Counted from the stretch's first letter, positions 25,807-35,167 are shown. The stretch is 44,131 nt of DNA from an uncultured Lachnospiraceae bacterium (GCA_904395885.1 CAJFOF010000046.1:1-44131); one strand, 5' to 3'. Numbers and translations are program-made. The notes: generated from the letters alone by a model not told the origin.

Positions 25807-26508
25807 TTATGCGGTCACCAATGTGCCGTTTATTTTCCCCTGCATGGCCAGGGCTATACTGTCTTTATCATTCAGGCTGAAAACTGCCATAGGCATCTTG
25901 TGCTCCATACACATGATCGATGCCGTCAGGTCCACTACCGCCAGCTTCTGATCGATTACTTCCTGAATTGAGATCGTGTCATACTTTTTGGCTTCAGGAT
26001 TCAGCTTCGGATCGCTGTCGTAGACCCCATCTATGGCTTTTGCCAGAAGGATACAATCAGCCTCCATCTCAATCGCTCTCAGAGCAATTCCAGTATCTGT
26101 AGAAAAATAGGGATGCCCGGTTCCTCCCGCAAAAAAGACCGCCTTTCCTTCCTCGAAGCAACGGTTTGCCCGATCCTTGGAAAAAAGTTCTGTCATGGAT
26201 CCGCAGGCGAACGGGGTAAAAATTTCCGTTTCCATTCCCTCGCTCCGGAATATTTCTGAAACATAGATACAGTTCATAACTGTAGCCAACATTCCGATCT
26301 GATCGGCCTTTGTCCGGTCAATGGCTTCACTAGTGCGGCCTCGCCAGAAATTGCCTCCGCCGATGACAATTCCCACTTGAACGCCCGCGTCCAGAGACAG
26401 TTTTACTTGTCTCGCCACTTCTCTCACTGTATCTTCATCAAAGCCCATCTTTTTAGGCCCTGCCAACGCTTCGCCGCTTAACTTTAAAAATACCCGTCTC
26501 GCCTTCAT
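25807..26508 (-). CDS. pyrH: UMP kinase
   Basis: A 233-residue hexameric amino-acid-kinase-fold enzyme making UDP from UMP. Motifs: LKLSGEAL at the N-terminus, GIVIGGGNFWRG (phosphate binding), RTKADQIGMLATVMN, FAGGTGHPYFSTDT and LAKAIDGVYDSDP. ATG has AGGAG nine bases upstream. It normally follows tsf directly, but here an oligopeptide transporter operon lies between, and pyrH has its own strong promoter. Confidence 0.98.
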   Translation of the reverse strand: MKARRVFLKLSGEALAGPKKMGFDEDTVREVARQVKLSLDAGVQVGIVIGGGNFWRGRTSEAIDRTKADQIGMLATVMNCIYVSEIFRSEGMETEIFTPFACGSMTELFSKDRANRCFEEGKAVFFAGGTGHPYFSTDTGIALRAIEMEADCILLAKAIDGVYDSDPKLNPEAKKYDTISIQEVIDQKLAVVDLTASIMCMEHKMPMAVFSLNDKDSIALAMQGKINGTLVTA

Positions 26509-26609
26509 GTAATTTCGTCTCCTGTGATCTAATGCTTCTATTTAGGTTATTACACCGTACTTCTATGAACAACGGCGCTATGCGGTGAACACAGAAATCG
26601 GTATGCACA

Positions 26610-26661
26610 GGTATAATAACCGCTTTGCGGCTATTATACCATAGAAACAAAAAACCTGCAA
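26610..26661 (-). promoter_or_regulatory. pyrH promoter overlapped by a 31-bp dyad
   Basis: On the minus strand, -35 TTGCAG (26656-26661), 17 bases, and a perfect -10 TATAAT (26633-26638). The -10 lies inside a dyad with arms 26610-26623 and 26627-26640, complementary at 13 of 14 positions around three bases. The dyad covers the -10 and the start point, so it is either an operator or the 5' hairpin of the mRNA. The leader to pyrH is about 118 bases with no other visible structure. Confidence 0.82.
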
Positions 26662-26663
26662 CC

Positions 26664-26694
26664 AAAACGGCCGCCCCCAAAATGGGACGACCGT
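26664..26694 (-). terminator. Intrinsic terminator after oppA
   Basis: Arms 26684-26694 and 26667-26677 form an 11-bp stem with two G-U pairs, followed on the minus strand by TTTTGG and a further T-run 10 bases on. It ends the opp operon just before the pyrH promoter. Confidence 0.75.
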
Positions 26695-26729
26695 CATAAG
26701 TTTTCTTAAATTACACTGTTCCGAATCGA

Positions 26730-28469
26730 TTAGTTCCTGGAAGTATATCCAAAGAAGAAGTATCCAAGAGGAGTATAGTACATTCCATCGATATCATCTG
26801 CCAGCATGTAGGGCTGAGTATAGAAGTAGATAGGAGCCAGCACGCTGTCCTGACCGATCAGGATATCTTCTGCTGCATGGAATGCTGTCATACGCTCTGC
26901 CGGATCGGAGGTTGCCTTAGCAGCATCAATCTGTGCATCGTATTCCGGGTTGGAGTACTGAGCATCGTTGTTGCCGCCATCGGTATACCACATATCCAGG
27001 AAAGAGCAGGGATCGTTGTAATCTGCGATCCAACCGTTACGTGCGATCTGATAGTCGCCCTGTTTACGGCTTTCCAAGAATACGTTCCAGTCCTGATTGC
27101 TCAGGGTAACCGTTACGCCCAGCTCTTCCTGCCACATGCTCTGAAGAGCCTCAGCAATTGCTTTGTGCTTGTCATCGGTGTTGTAGGTGTACTCAACAGT
27201 CGGGAAGCCCTCGCCGCCCGGATAACCAGCTTCTGCCAGAAGAGCACGAGCCTCTTCGCAGTTAGCTTCGTAATCCTCTTTCGCTACGCTGTAGTATTCG
27301 CCGCCTACGGTACGGAAGTCATCACCGCTTGCGCCCTCAACGTCATTTACACCAGAGGGAACGTATGCGGTTGCAGGAACTTCGCCTGCCTGAGATACGT
27401 TCTCAACAATGTAGTTGCGGTCGATAACCAGAGAGAATGCCTTGCGGATCCGCGGATCGGAGAAGACTTCATCCTCGGTATTGAAGCATACATAGTAGGT
27501 ACCCAGATAATCAGCAATGGTGATCTCGCCGGAAGCCAGATAGTTTGCCATTTCATCGGTGGGGAAGTTCTCAATGAAGTCCAGCTCGCCGCTGTTGAAA
27601 GCAGCCAGCATAGCGTTGGCATCGTCTAACAGAGTGAATCTGATGCTGTCCGGACCCAGGTTCTCATAATCATAATAGTTTTCGTTCTTTACTACATTGA
27701 TGTAAGCGTTGTGAGACCATTCCTGCATCTTGTACGGGCCGTTTCCGATGTAGCTGTTTACATCGTAGGTCCACTCGTCGTTGCCCTCTACCATATCCTG
27801 ACGAACCGGGAAGGTTGCCGGAAATGCTGCGATTTCCAGGAAATACGGGCAGTCATAAGTCAGAACAACTTCCAGAGTCTTATCATCCAGAGCTGTTACA
27901 GCCAGGGTGTCAGGATCAGCGGCACCGGTAGATACCTCCGCATAGCCCTTTACCATATCGATCATGTAGCAGTAATCTGCTGCTGTCTCAGGATTAGCCA
28001 GACGCTTCCAGCTATATTCAAAGTCGCCTGCAGTTACCGGCTGGCCGTCAGACCATTTAATTCCGTCACGCATAGTAAATACATAAGTAACTGTACCATC
28101 ATCGTTTACAGTCTTCTCCCAGGATTCTGCCTGTCCAGGCGCACTTACAGCGTTGCCTTCGCCATCATCAACCCATTTGATCAGACCTTCAAACATATGG
28201 TTGATCATAATTGCACCGTCTACTGCAGAGTTCAGTGCCGGGTCAATGCTTTGGGGCTCAGAAGCCAGGCAAACCGCCAGGTTATACTCGCCGTCAGTCG
28301 TTTCAGCAGCCTCTGTGCTCTCAGCAGCAGTCGTCTCTGCTGCCTCTGTAGTATCTGCAGCAGTGGTAGCAGCGGTGGTCTCAGCAGTATTGCTGGAACC
28401 GCAGGCCGCCATAGAAACTGCCATAGCAGAAACCAGAGCCAGAGATGTGATTTTCTTCATCTTTCTCAT
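26730..28469 (-). CDS. oppA: Oligopeptide ABC transporter substrate-binding lipoprotein
   Basis: A 579-residue SBP_bac_5-family lipoprotein. The signal peptide ends in the lipobox MAAC (Cys23). A Thr/Ala/Glu spacer covers about 24-60, and the mature domain begins EYNLAVCLASEPQSIDPALN. Family features follow: DGIKWSDGQPVTAGDFEYSWKR and DPRIRKAFSLVIDR. I start at the ATG behind AAGGAGG; an upstream in-frame ATG at 28508 would disrupt the signal peptide. It is last in the operon, with an 83-base gap after oppF. It binds peptides outside the membrane; nothing visible fixes peptide length, and related proteins can bind other solutes. Confidence 0.93.
   Translation of the reverse strand: MRKMKKITSLALVSAMAVSMAACGSSNTAETTAATTAADTTEAAETTAAESTEAAETTDGEYNLAVCLASEPQSIDPALNSAVDGAIMINHMFEGLIKWVDDGEGNAVSAPGQAESWEKTVNDDGTVTYVFTMRDGIKWSDGQPVTAGDFEYSWKRLANPETAADYCYMIDMVKGYAEVSTGAADPDTLAVTALDDKTLEVVLTYDCPYFLEIAAFPATFPVRQDMVEGNDEWTYDVNSYIGNGPYKMQEWSHNAYINVVKNENYYDYENLGPDSIRFTLLDDANAMLAAFNSGELDFIENFPTDEMANYLASGEITIADYLGTYYVCFNTEDEVFSDPRIRKAFSLVIDRNYIVENVSQAGEVPATAYVPSGVNDVEGASGDDFRTVGGEYYSVAKEDYEANCEEARALLAEAGYPGGEGFPTVEYTYNTDDKHKAIAEALQSMWQEELGVTVTLSNQDWNVFLESRKQGDYQIARNGWIADYNDPCSFLDMWYTDGGNNDAQYSNPEYDAQIDAAKATSDPAERMTAFHAAEDILIGQDSVLAPIYFYTQPYMLADDIDGMYYTPLGYFFFGYTSRN
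28290..28400 (-). repeat. Thr/Ala/Glu low-complexity spacer coding region in oppA
   Basis: Irregular repeats of ETTAA and TEAAETTA-type units directly after the lipobox cysteine, of the same composition as the bmpA spacer at 9697-9831. Confidence 0.8.
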
Positions 28470-28552
28470 AATTACAGTTCCTCCTTCTTTTTTGTGCATT
28501 CCGCACATAAACTTTGTATCGCCACGTCCTCTCCGGACGAAGATACCTATAA

Positions 28553-29560
28553 TTACTGGTCTAACAGATGACAGGCTGCCCAGTGACCAGGTTCGTGCTC
28601 CTTAAATACGGGTACTTCCCGGCTGCACTTCTCCGTTGCATATGGACATCTGGTGTGGAACCGGCATCCGCTGGGCGGATTCATCGGGCTAGGGATATCT
28701 CCCTCCAGAACGATGCGGCTGCGGTTGCGGCTGATTTCCGGATCCGGAATCGGCACTGCTGACAGCAGCGTCTTCGTATAAGGATGGATGGGATGACGGT
28801 TCAATTCATAACTCTCTCCCAATTCCACCAGGGAACCGAGATACATAACACCAATCCGATTAGAAATATGGCGCACAACCGACAGATCATGGGCAATAAA
28901 TAAGTAGGTCAGCCCTAATTCATGCTGCATATCTTCCAGCATATTGACCACCTGTGACTGGATAGATACATCCAGCGCAGAGATCGGCTCATCGCAGACG
29001 ATAAATTCTGGTTTTACAGCCAGAGCCCTCGCAATTCCTACACGCTGCTGCTGACCTCCGGAAAATTCATGGGGATAGCGGTTAGCGTGTTCTGTGTTTA
29101 AACCAACCTTTTTTAGCAGCTCTTTTATCATATCTGCCCGGTCTTTTTTGCTGGAAGCCAGTTTATGAATGTCAATCGCTTCTCCGATAATTTCGCCTAC
29201 CGTCATACGGGGATCCAGAGAAGCTGACGGATCCTGAAAAATAATCTGCATCTTCCGGCGGTAAGGCAGCATTTTGACCGCTTTTGCCTTACCAAGCGGC
29301 TTTCCGTCCGGTCCAAGGGGATTCTCATAGATTGGGGTCCCGTCATAAATAATGCTGCCACCAGTCGGTTCGTACAGTCTGAGGATCGTTCTGCCAAGAG
29401 TCGTCTTTCCACATCCAGACTCCCCTACCAGTCCCAATGTCTCTCCCTTTTTAATGGCAAAAGAAACATCCTGAACTGCCTGAACTCCAGGACCTTTCAC
29501 CCCTTTTACCGGGAAATATTTCCTAAGATCTTTAATCTCAAGGAGTATCTTATCACTCAT
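28553..29560 (-). CDS. oppF: Oligopeptide ABC transporter ATPase OppF
   Basis: A 335-residue ATPase. Walker [14 protein letters not shown]-loop [13 protein letters not shown], signature [16 protein letters not shown], Walker [15 protein letters not shown] and the switch His in [13 protein letters not shown] are all intact. The C-terminal oligopeptide/dipeptide extension shows [13 protein letters not shown] and the four-Cys region [19 protein letters not shown], then WAACHL, typical of this subfamily (some bind an Fe-S cluster there). It overlaps the end of oppD by 8 bases. Confidence 0.96.
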   Translation of the reverse strand: MSDKILLEIKDLRKYFPVKGVKGPGVQAVQDVSFAIKKGETLGLVGESGCGKTTLGRTILRLYEPTGGSIIYDGTPIYENPLGPDGKPLGKAKAVKMLPYRRKMQIIFQDPSASLDPRMTVGEIIGEAIDIHKLASSKKDRADMIKELLKKVGLNTEHANRYPHEFSGGQQQRVGIARALAVKPEFIVCDEPISALDVSIQSQVVNMLEDMQHELGLTYLFIAHDLSVVRHISNRIGVMYLGSLVELGESYELNRHPIHPYTKTLLSAVPIPDPEISRNRSRIVLEGDIPSPMNPPSGCRFHTRCPYATEKCSREVPVFKEHEPGHWAACHLLDQ

Positions 29561-30578
29561 TAGCTTTCTCCTCCTTGTGGTCTAACTGCTCCTGAACCCG
29601 CAGCCAGCAGGCAGAGCGGTGATTCGTTCCTACCTCTACATAAGGAGGCATCTTCTTTAAGCAAATTTTCATGCAGTGTTCACAGCGGGGGGCAAAGGGA
29701 CAGCCTTCCGGCGGATTCAGCATATCAACCGGAGTACCCTCGATGGGAATCAGCCTTTCATAACTCTCTGCGTCTACACGGGGCATAGAGCGAAGGAGGC
29801 CTTTGGTATAAGGATGGGCAGGTCTGTAGAAAATATCATCTACCGGCCCCTGCTCTACCATTTTGCCTGCATACATAACAGACACTTTATCACAGATATC
29901 CGCGACAACCCCCAGATTGTGAGTGATAAAGATAATTCCCATCTTGGTCTTTTTCTGGATGTCTTTCATAAGTTCCAGAATCTGCGCCTGAATCGTAACA
30001 TCCAGAGCTGTGGTTGGCTCATCTGCAATCAGAAGCTGCGGGTGACAGATCAGCCCCATCGCAATCATAACACGCTGTCTCATACCACCGGAAAATTCGT
30101 GTGGATACTGTTTCATACGCTTTTCCACGTTATTGATGCCTACTAATTCCATCATTTCCATAGCGCGTTTTTCCGCATCCTTCTTGGAAATAGACTTATC
30201 ATGGGCACGAAGCGCCTCCACCAACTGGTTTCCAATGGTAAAAACCGGATTCAGACAGGTCATCGGATTCTGAAAGATCATTGCAACACGGTTTCCACGG
30301 AATGCAGTCATCTGTTCTTTTGTAAAGCTCAGTACGTCTTCACCCTCAAAAGTAATGGACCCGCCGATTACTTTTCCAGGGGACTGAAGAAGACCTATAA
30401 TCGAATATGCCTCCACACTCTTTCCAGAGCCGGATTCTCCAACTACTCCCATCACTTCCCCATAGTTCAGATCATAGGTTATACCGCCTACGGCTTTGAC
30501 CTCACCAGCAGGGGTGAAAAAGGAAACATGGAGGTCTTTTACTTCCAATAATTTCTGGTTCTCTTTATTTTCAGCCAT
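29553..30578 (-). CDS. oppD: Oligopeptide ABC transporter ATPase OppD
   Basis: A 341-residue ATPase with Walker [15 protein letters not shown]-loop [12 protein letters not shown], signature [16 protein letters not shown], Walker [15 protein letters not shown] and switch [12 protein letters not shown]. The C-terminal subfamily extension includes [15 protein letters not shown] and a [14 protein letters not shown] cysteine cluster. It forms a heterodimer with OppF and begins 15 bases after oppC. Confidence 0.96.
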   Translation of the reverse strand: MAENKENQKLLEVKDLHVSFFTPAGEVKAVGGITYDLNYGEVMGVVGESGSGKSVEAYSIIGLLQSPGKVIGGSITFEGEDVLSFTKEQMTAFRGNRVAMIFQNPMTCLNPVFTIGNQLVEALRAHDKSISKKDAEKRAMEMMELVGINNVEKRMKQYPHEFSGGMRQRVMIAMGLICHPQLLIADEPTTALDVTIQAQILELMKDIQKKTKMGIIFITHNLGVVADICDKVSVMYAGKMVEQGPVDDIFYRPAHPYTKGLLRSMPRVDAESYERLIPIEGTPVDMLNPPEGCPFAPRCEHCMKICLKKMPPYVEVGTNHRSACWLRVQEQLDHKEEKANE

Positions 30579-30593
30579 TAAGACTCCGCCTTT

Positions 30594-31949
30594 CTATTTC
30601 TTTAATTTCGGATCCAGAGCATCTCTCAGGCCGTCTCCGAATAGGTTAAATGCCAGAATCATAACAGATAATACAATTGCCGGAATGATCAGACGGTAGG
30701 TATACGTATACATACCGCTGAGGGCGTCCGTCGCCATGGAACCCAGACTGGGAAGAGGAGCGGAAACGCCCACACCCAGATAGGACAAGAAGGACTCCAG
30801 AAAAATAGCAGACGGAATCTGCAGGCAGGTAGTAACAACGATCTGACCGATACAGTTGGGAAGCAGATGTCTGCGGATAATCCTACCGCCTGATGCTCCC
30901 AAGGCCTTTGCCGCAGTGACGTATTCCTGCTGTTTAAGCTGAAGCACCTGACCGCGAATAATGCGGCTCATGGTAACCCAATAGAGCATACCGAACGCAA
31001 TGAAAAGAGAAATCAGGTTTGGACCCAAAGTCGTGACAAATGATTTCAGCGGCCCGCTTCCGGAATTCACATATTCTGTTAAAATTGGCTTCAATGCCGT
31101 TGCAATCAAAAGTACTACCAGCATTTCCGGTACCGAATAGATGATCTCAACAATACGCTGCATGACAGCGTCAACCTTTCCACCAAAATAGCCGGAAATC
31201 GATCCGTAGACAGCGCCGATCACAAGAACCAATAATGCGGCAAAAATTCCTACCGCCATTGATACCCTCGCTCCGTACATAACACGAACCAGGATATCTC
31301 TTCCATACATATCGGTGCCAAAAATATGCGGGAACACATCTTCGCCTGCCGCCTTTCGCTCCAGTTCCTCTCTGGAATATCCGAACAGCTTCGCTTTAAT
31401 ACCTAATTCCTCTCGAATAGCTGCCGGGTCTGTCTCAGAATTCTCTGTGGAAGCTGTGTTCGAGGATGCTCTCGCTTGAGCGCGAATGATAGCAATGTCT
31501 TTGGCCGACAGTTCTTCCCCTTTTGCCGCAGCCTCTTCTTGTGCCTTGGCAATCATAGTGTCCACATCCATAACTTCTTTTTCTGTTCTGGCTGCAATCT
31601 CCTCTTCTACCCGAATCTGATCTTCCAGACTGTAATGATATGGATAAAGGTTCTCCGCACCTGAATTAAACTGGTCATAGCCATAAGGGATCAGCAGAGG
31701 ACCTACGAAAGCAAACAGAAAGAGAAAGATAATCACGCCCAAGGCCACCATAGCAACTATATTCTGTTTCAGCCTTCTCCAGGCGTCCTTCCAATAGGAC
31801 ACACTGGCTCTTTCCGGAATAAAATCTTCTTTTTCATCCTGTGATGCCGGCTCAAAATCTGCTACTGTCAGCGTATTCCAATCCAGCATAGATTCCACAT
31901 CGGGCTGCAGGGAGACCGGACACCGTTTCATCTTCTTATCTTTTGACAC
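30594..31949 (-). CDS. oppC: Oligopeptide ABC transporter permease OppC, with a long extracytoplasmic insert
   Basis: A 451-residue permease, about 150 longer than usual. A 60-residue cytoplasmic tail precedes the first helix (VAMVALGVIIFLFLFAFVGP). The extra length is mostly a charged, helix-forming Glu/Lys/Ala-rich insert between the first helix and HIFGTDMYGRDILVRV (about residues 105-205), which would lie outside the membrane. The remainder is standard: coupling loop EYVTAAKALGASGGRIIRRHLLPN and the final LFGDGLRDALDPK. It begins 3 bases after oppB. The insert is predicted coiled-coil by eye only. Confidence 0.92.
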   Translation of the reverse strand: MSKDKKMKRCPVSLQPDVESMLDWNTLTVADFEPASQDEKEDFIPERASVSYWKDAWRRLKQNIVAMVALGVIIFLFLFAFVGPLLIPYGYDQFNSGAENLYPYHYSLEDQIRVEEEIAARTEKEVMDVDTMIAKAQEEAAAKGEELSAKDIAIIRAQARASSNTASTENSETDPAAIREELGIKAKLFGYSREELERKAAGEDVFPHIFGTDMYGRDILVRVMYGARVSMAVGIFAALLVLVIGAVYGSISGYFGGKVDAVMQRIVEIIYSVPEMLVVLLIATALKPILTEYVNSGSGPLKSFVTTLGPNLISLFIAFGMLYWVTMSRIIRGQVLQLKQQEYVTAAKALGASGGRIIRRHLLPNCIGQIVVTTCLQIPSAIFLESFLSYLGVGVSAPLPSLGSMATDALSGMYTYTYRLIIPAIVLSVMILAFNLFGDGLRDALDPKLKK

Positions 31950-31952
31950 GTT

Positions 31953-32900
31953 TTATTCTCCCCCTTTTGTTAAATTAATTCTCGGATCAGCTAATTTATA
32001 CAGCAAGTCTACCACTACGTTCATCAGGATAATAAAACTTGCCAAAAAAATCGTCGTTCCCATAATAACGGGATAATCTCTGTTCTGAATAGACTGAACA
32101 AAATAACGTCCCAGGCCGGGAATTGAAAATACACTTTCTACGACAAAGCCTCCGCATAAGGTAAACGCTACCTGCGGTCCCAGATAAGTAATAACGGGAA
32201 TCAGCGCATTCCTTAATGCGTGTTTAAAAATAATCTTGCTGTTTTTCAGGCCCTTCGCTCTGGCCGTTTTAATATATTCCTGATTGAGGGAATCCAGCAT
32301 GGCTGACCTGGTCTGCCGCGCTGTATAACACATCGGGTAAAAGCCAAGAGCAAAGCATGGCAGCACATACGAACGCCAGCCTGCAGACGCATCGAAAATG
32401 GTCGGGAAAATCTTCAATGAAGCAATTCCGCCTGCTAACGTTACCAGCAGGATCGAAGCTACAACGAAGCTGGGAGTTGAAATTCCCAAAGTACAGACTA
32501 CTCGGAGAATACTGTCCGTCAGCTTTCCACGCTTAAAGGCTGCCAGACATCCCAAAGGAACCCCCACCAATACTGCCCAAGTAAGAGCAATTGCACCTAC
32601 TTTTGCAGATACTGGAAACATCTCTTTGATTATACTCAACACCTCACGATTTCTCTGCATCTTTAGCGATACGCCAAAGTCACCGCGAAGCAGATTTTTC
32701 AAGTACATCCCCAATTGGACAATGACAGGTTTATCCAGTCCATACTTGGCGTTTAAAGCCGCGATTGTTGCCTCAGACGGCGTCTTCTCACTGAGCCAGG
32801 GGCTTCCTGGTACTGCATTCATCAGCAGGAATGTAAGGCAAGCCACCAAAAAAATGGTAACTATTGCCATCCCGATTCTTTTAGCAAAATATTTGCCCAT
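31953..32900 (-). CDS. oppB: Oligopeptide ABC transporter permease OppB
   Basis: A 315-residue permease starting MGKYFAKRIGMAIVTIFLV, with six main helices. The coupling loop is QEYIKTARAKGLKNSKIIFKHALRN split by the EAA motif, and VESVFSIPGLGRYFVQSIQNRDYPV is the conserved C-terminal periplasmic/helix segment. It is first in the operon, with AAGGTG upstream of the ATG. Confidence 0.95.
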   Translation of the reverse strand: MGKYFAKRIGMAIVTIFLVACLTFLLMNAVPGSPWLSEKTPSEATIAALNAKYGLDKPVIVQLGMYLKNLLRGDFGVSLKMQRNREVLSIIKEMFPVSAKVGAIALTWAVLVGVPLGCLAAFKRGKLTDSILRVVCTLGISTPSFVVASILLVTLAGGIASLKIFPTIFDASAGWRSYVLPCFALGFYPMCYTARQTRSAMLDSLNQEYIKTARAKGLKNSKIIFKHALRNALIPVITYLGPQVAFTLCGGFVVESVFSIPGLGRYFVQSIQNRDYPVIMGTTIFLASFIILMNVVVDLLYKLADPRINLTKGGE

Positions 32901-32911
32901 TTTATCACACC

Positions 32912-32941
32912 TTATCTATAGAATTCGTTTCCAACATTTGT
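32912..32941 (-). promoter_or_regulatory. Possible oppBCDFA promoter
   Basis: Between the tsf terminator and oppB a minus-strand -35-like CTGACA lies 18 bases before TATAGA, about 20 bases upstream of the gene. The match is moderate. No CodY-like site stands out in the 90 bases between terminator and gene. Confidence 0.45.
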
Positions 32942-32982
32942 CAGACTTGCAAGGACATTTGTTGCTGTGCAATGTACACAAA

Positions 32983-33023
32983 AGATTTTAAAAAGGCCCT
33001 TGAAACAAGATTTCAAGGGCCTT
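32983..33023 (-). terminator. Intrinsic terminator after tsf
   Basis: A perfect 13-bp stem, arms 33011-33023 and 32993-33005 (AAGGCCCTTGAAA), with a 5-base loop, followed on the minus strand by TTTTTAAAATC. It ends the rpsB-tsf transcript before opp. Confidence 0.92.
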
Positions 33024-33051
33024 ATCAAATCGACTGCACGATTAGAGCGGA

Positions 33052-33987
33052 TTACATCCCCATCTGTTTTGCAACTTCTTCTGCAAAATTCTCTTCTTTC
33101 TTTTCCATACCTTCGCCAGTTTCAAAACGAACGAATTTCTTAATAGTTATCTTCGCATTGTTAGCCTTCGCAACTTCTTCTACATATTTGCCAACGGTCT
33201 GCTTGCCGTCCTCAGCCTTAACGTATACCTGATCTAAAAGGCAGATTTCTTTCAGCTCTTTGTTGATACGGCCCATTACCATACCTTCAATGATCTTATC
33301 ATTTGCATCCGGCTTTTCGTTTCTTGCCGCAACAGTAAGGATTTCTTTTTCCTTAGCGATATAATCAGCGTCTACCTCGTTTCTGTTCGTATATAAGGGC
33401 TTCAGAGCCGCAGCCTGCATGGCAACATTTTTTGCCATCTCCTTAACCGCATCATTGATCACATCCGTCTGAACATCTACTAAAACGCCGATCTTTCCGC
33501 CTGCATGGATGTAGGAAGCAACAAAACCTTCCTTTTCCTCCACCCGCTCAAATCTTCTGATGTTCATGTTCTCTCCGATCACTGCGATCTGAGCCGCCAG
33601 AGCCTCTTTAACAGTCATGCTCTCATCTTTTGCCCATTTCTCAGCCAGAAACTCATCCATATTCTGAGAGGTGCTGGCCAACGCCTGCGTTGCCACATCG
33701 GCCACATATCCTCTGAACACTTCGTTCTTAGCAACGAAATCGGTCTCCGCATTTACTTCTACAACAACTGCCTTCTTTTCATCATCGCTGACCAGAGTGA
33801 ATGCAATACCCTCTGCCGCAATTCTGCTGGCTTTCTTCTGAGCGGAAGCAAGTCCCTTTTCTCTTAAGAACTCGATTGCCTTCTCCATATCACCGTCAGT
33901 TGCCGCCAGCGCCTTCTTGCAATCCATCATTCCTGCGCCGGTCATTTCTCTTAATTCTTTTACCATTGCTGCTGTAACTGCCGCCAT
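33052..33987 (-). CDS. tsf: Elongation factor Ts
   Basis: A 311-residue nucleotide exchange factor for EF-Tu. The N-terminal UBA-like domain reads VKELREMTGAGMMDCKKAL, followed by the conserved NAETDFVAKNEVF and later KIGVLVDV. The frame opens 29 codons earlier, but ATG 33987 has GGAGG nine bases upstream and gives the family N-terminus MAAVTAAMVKELRE. It follows rpsB after an attenuator hairpin. Confidence 0.97.
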   Translation of the reverse strand: MAAVTAAMVKELREMTGAGMMDCKKALAATDGDMEKAIEFLREKGLASAQKKASRIAAEGIAFTLVSDDEKKAVVVEVNAETDFVAKNEVFRGYVADVATQALASTSQNMDEFLAEKWAKDESMTVKEALAAQIAVIGENMNIRRFERVEEKEGFVASYIHAGGKIGVLVDVQTDVINDAVKEMAKNVAMQAAALKPLYTNRNEVDADYIAKEKEILTVAARNEKPDANDKIIEGMVMGRINKELKEICLLDQVYVKAEDGKQTVGKYVEEVAKANNAKITIKKFVRFETGEGMEKKEENFAEEVAKQMGM

Positions 33988-34059
33988 TTCGAATTCCTCC
34001 ATCTGATTGAATGTTTTTCTCTGTCTCTCCAGGCGAATCACTCTCACCTGTTTTCTACC

Positions 34060-34099
34060 AAAAAGATGCTTCAACCATCATTTTTCCGGTCGAAGCATC
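34060..34099 (-). terminator. Attenuator-like hairpin between rpsB and tsf
   Basis: Arms 34088-34099 and 34065-34076 form a 12-bp stem with one G-U pair, followed on the minus strand by TTTTTGG. It begins 17 bases after the rpsB stop. tsf has no obvious promoter, so this likely lets part of the transcription through and sets the S2 to EF-Ts ratio. Confidence 0.8.
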
Positions 34100-34115
34100 C
34101 ATCCATTGAGAATTA

Positions 34116-34859
34116 TTAAGCCTCTGCAGTCTCCTCTGCTTCGATTTCGCCGGCTGCTTCCAGCTCAGCGGTAGCTTCGCCCTGATTTGCCTCGATAACC
34201 GCATCGGCCATCTTGGAAACAATCAGTTTTACAGCTCTGATCGCGTCATCGTTGCCCGGAATGACATAATCCAGTTCTTCCGGATCACAGTTCGTATCAG
34301 CAATTCCAATCAGCGGAATACCCAGAGTGTGAGCTTCCTGCACGCAAATTCTTTCTTTCTTCGGGTCAACTACGAAGATTGCATCCGGCAGCTTCTTCAT
34401 TTCCTTGATGCCGCCAAGATTCTTCTCCAGCTTATCCCACTCTTTCTTTAATGCAATAACTTCCTTCTTCGGCAGAACATCAAATGTTCCATCCTCTGCC
34501 ATGGTCTCGATTTCTTTCAGTCTGGCAACTCTACTCTGGATGGTCTTAAAGTTGGTCAGCATGCCGCCCAGCCATCTCTCATTTACGTAGAACATATTGC
34601 ATCTCTCAGCCTCAGTCTTAATAGCGTCCTGAGCCTGTTTCTTTGTACCTACAAAGAGGATGGTGCCGCCGTCAGCAGCAATGTCTGCCACTGCCTTGTA
34701 AGCCTCATCGACTTTTCCTACAGATTTCTGCAGGTCGATAATGTAGATGCCGTTTCTCTCGGTATAGATGTAGGGAGCCATCTTAGGGTTCCATCTTCTT
34801 GTCTGGTGGCCAAAGTGTACGCCGGCTTCCAGAAGCTGCTTCATAGAAATTACGCTCAT
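34116..34859 (-). CDS. rpsB: Ribosomal protein S2
   Basis: A 247-residue 30S protein. Motifs: [58 protein letters not shown] and [12 protein letters not shown], all standard. The C-terminus is a Glu/Ala-rich acidic tail. ATG is preceded by GGAGG. It has a leader of about 145 bases from a strong promoter and is followed by tsf. Confidence 0.98.
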   Translation of the reverse strand: MSVISMKQLLEAGVHFGHQTRRWNPKMAPYIYTERNGIYIIDLQKSVGKVDEAYKAVADIAADGGTILFVGTKKQAQDAIKTEAERCNMFYVNERWLGGMLTNFKTIQSRVARLKEIETMAEDGTFDVLPKKEVIALKKEWDKLEKNLGGIKEMKKLPDAIFVVDPKKERICVQEAHTLGIPLIGIADTNCDPEELDYVIPGNDDAIRAVKLIVSKMADAVIEANQGEATAELEAAGEIEAEETAEA

Positions 34860-35006
34860 GTTTCTACCTCCATTTGGTTTTTGACATCCGCCTGCTTCTC
34901 ATACTCCTGGGGAGACCCTTCGCCGCAGGTCACTGCAGACCGGCAAATATCTCTCGGCGTTCCAGGCACCTTCCCTCAGAATCCGCAGACGTGTTTTTTC
35001 GTAAGC
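34860..35006 (-). promoter_or_regulatory. 5' leader of rpsB mRNA
   Basis: About 145 untranslated bases separate the promoter from rpsB. Short complementary segments are present, for example GGTC/GACC and GCC/GGC around 34925-34950, so a folded leader used for autoregulation by S2 is possible. I recognise no named leader or riboswitch. Confidence 0.35.
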
Positions 35007-35012
35007 CACTTT

Positions 35013-35041
35013 ACTATATCATAAGACTATTAGTGATGCAA
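35013..35041 (-). promoter_or_regulatory. rpsB promoter
   Basis: On the minus strand -35 TTGCAT (35036-35041) is 17 bases from -10 TATAGT (35013-35018). An A-tract directly upstream (35042-35052) resembles an UP element, as expected for a ribosomal protein promoter. Confidence 0.75.
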
Positions 35042-35084
35042 GTATTTTTTTTGACAATTTTGTCCACTCCTCTTCTCAAGGCAT

Positions 35085-35130
35085 AAAAACACCCGCACTT
35101 TCCGGACCGTATCTTCCGAAAAGAGCGGGT
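35085..35130 (-). terminator. Intrinsic terminator after codY
   Basis: Arms 35115-35130 and 35091-35106 pair at about 14 of 16 positions (ACCCGC outer stem, TCCG inner), followed on the minus strand by GTTTTTATG. It isolates codY from the rpsB promoter. Confidence 0.85.
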
Positions 35131-35167
35131 ATATCTTCATCTAAATTCGGTCGTGAGTGAGCTTTCC

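Noticed and set aside
28290-28400. Short repeats as a CRISPR or tandem DNA repeat
   Set aside because: They are in-frame codons for a Thr/Ala/Glu lipoprotein spacer with no regular repeat length or unique spacers.
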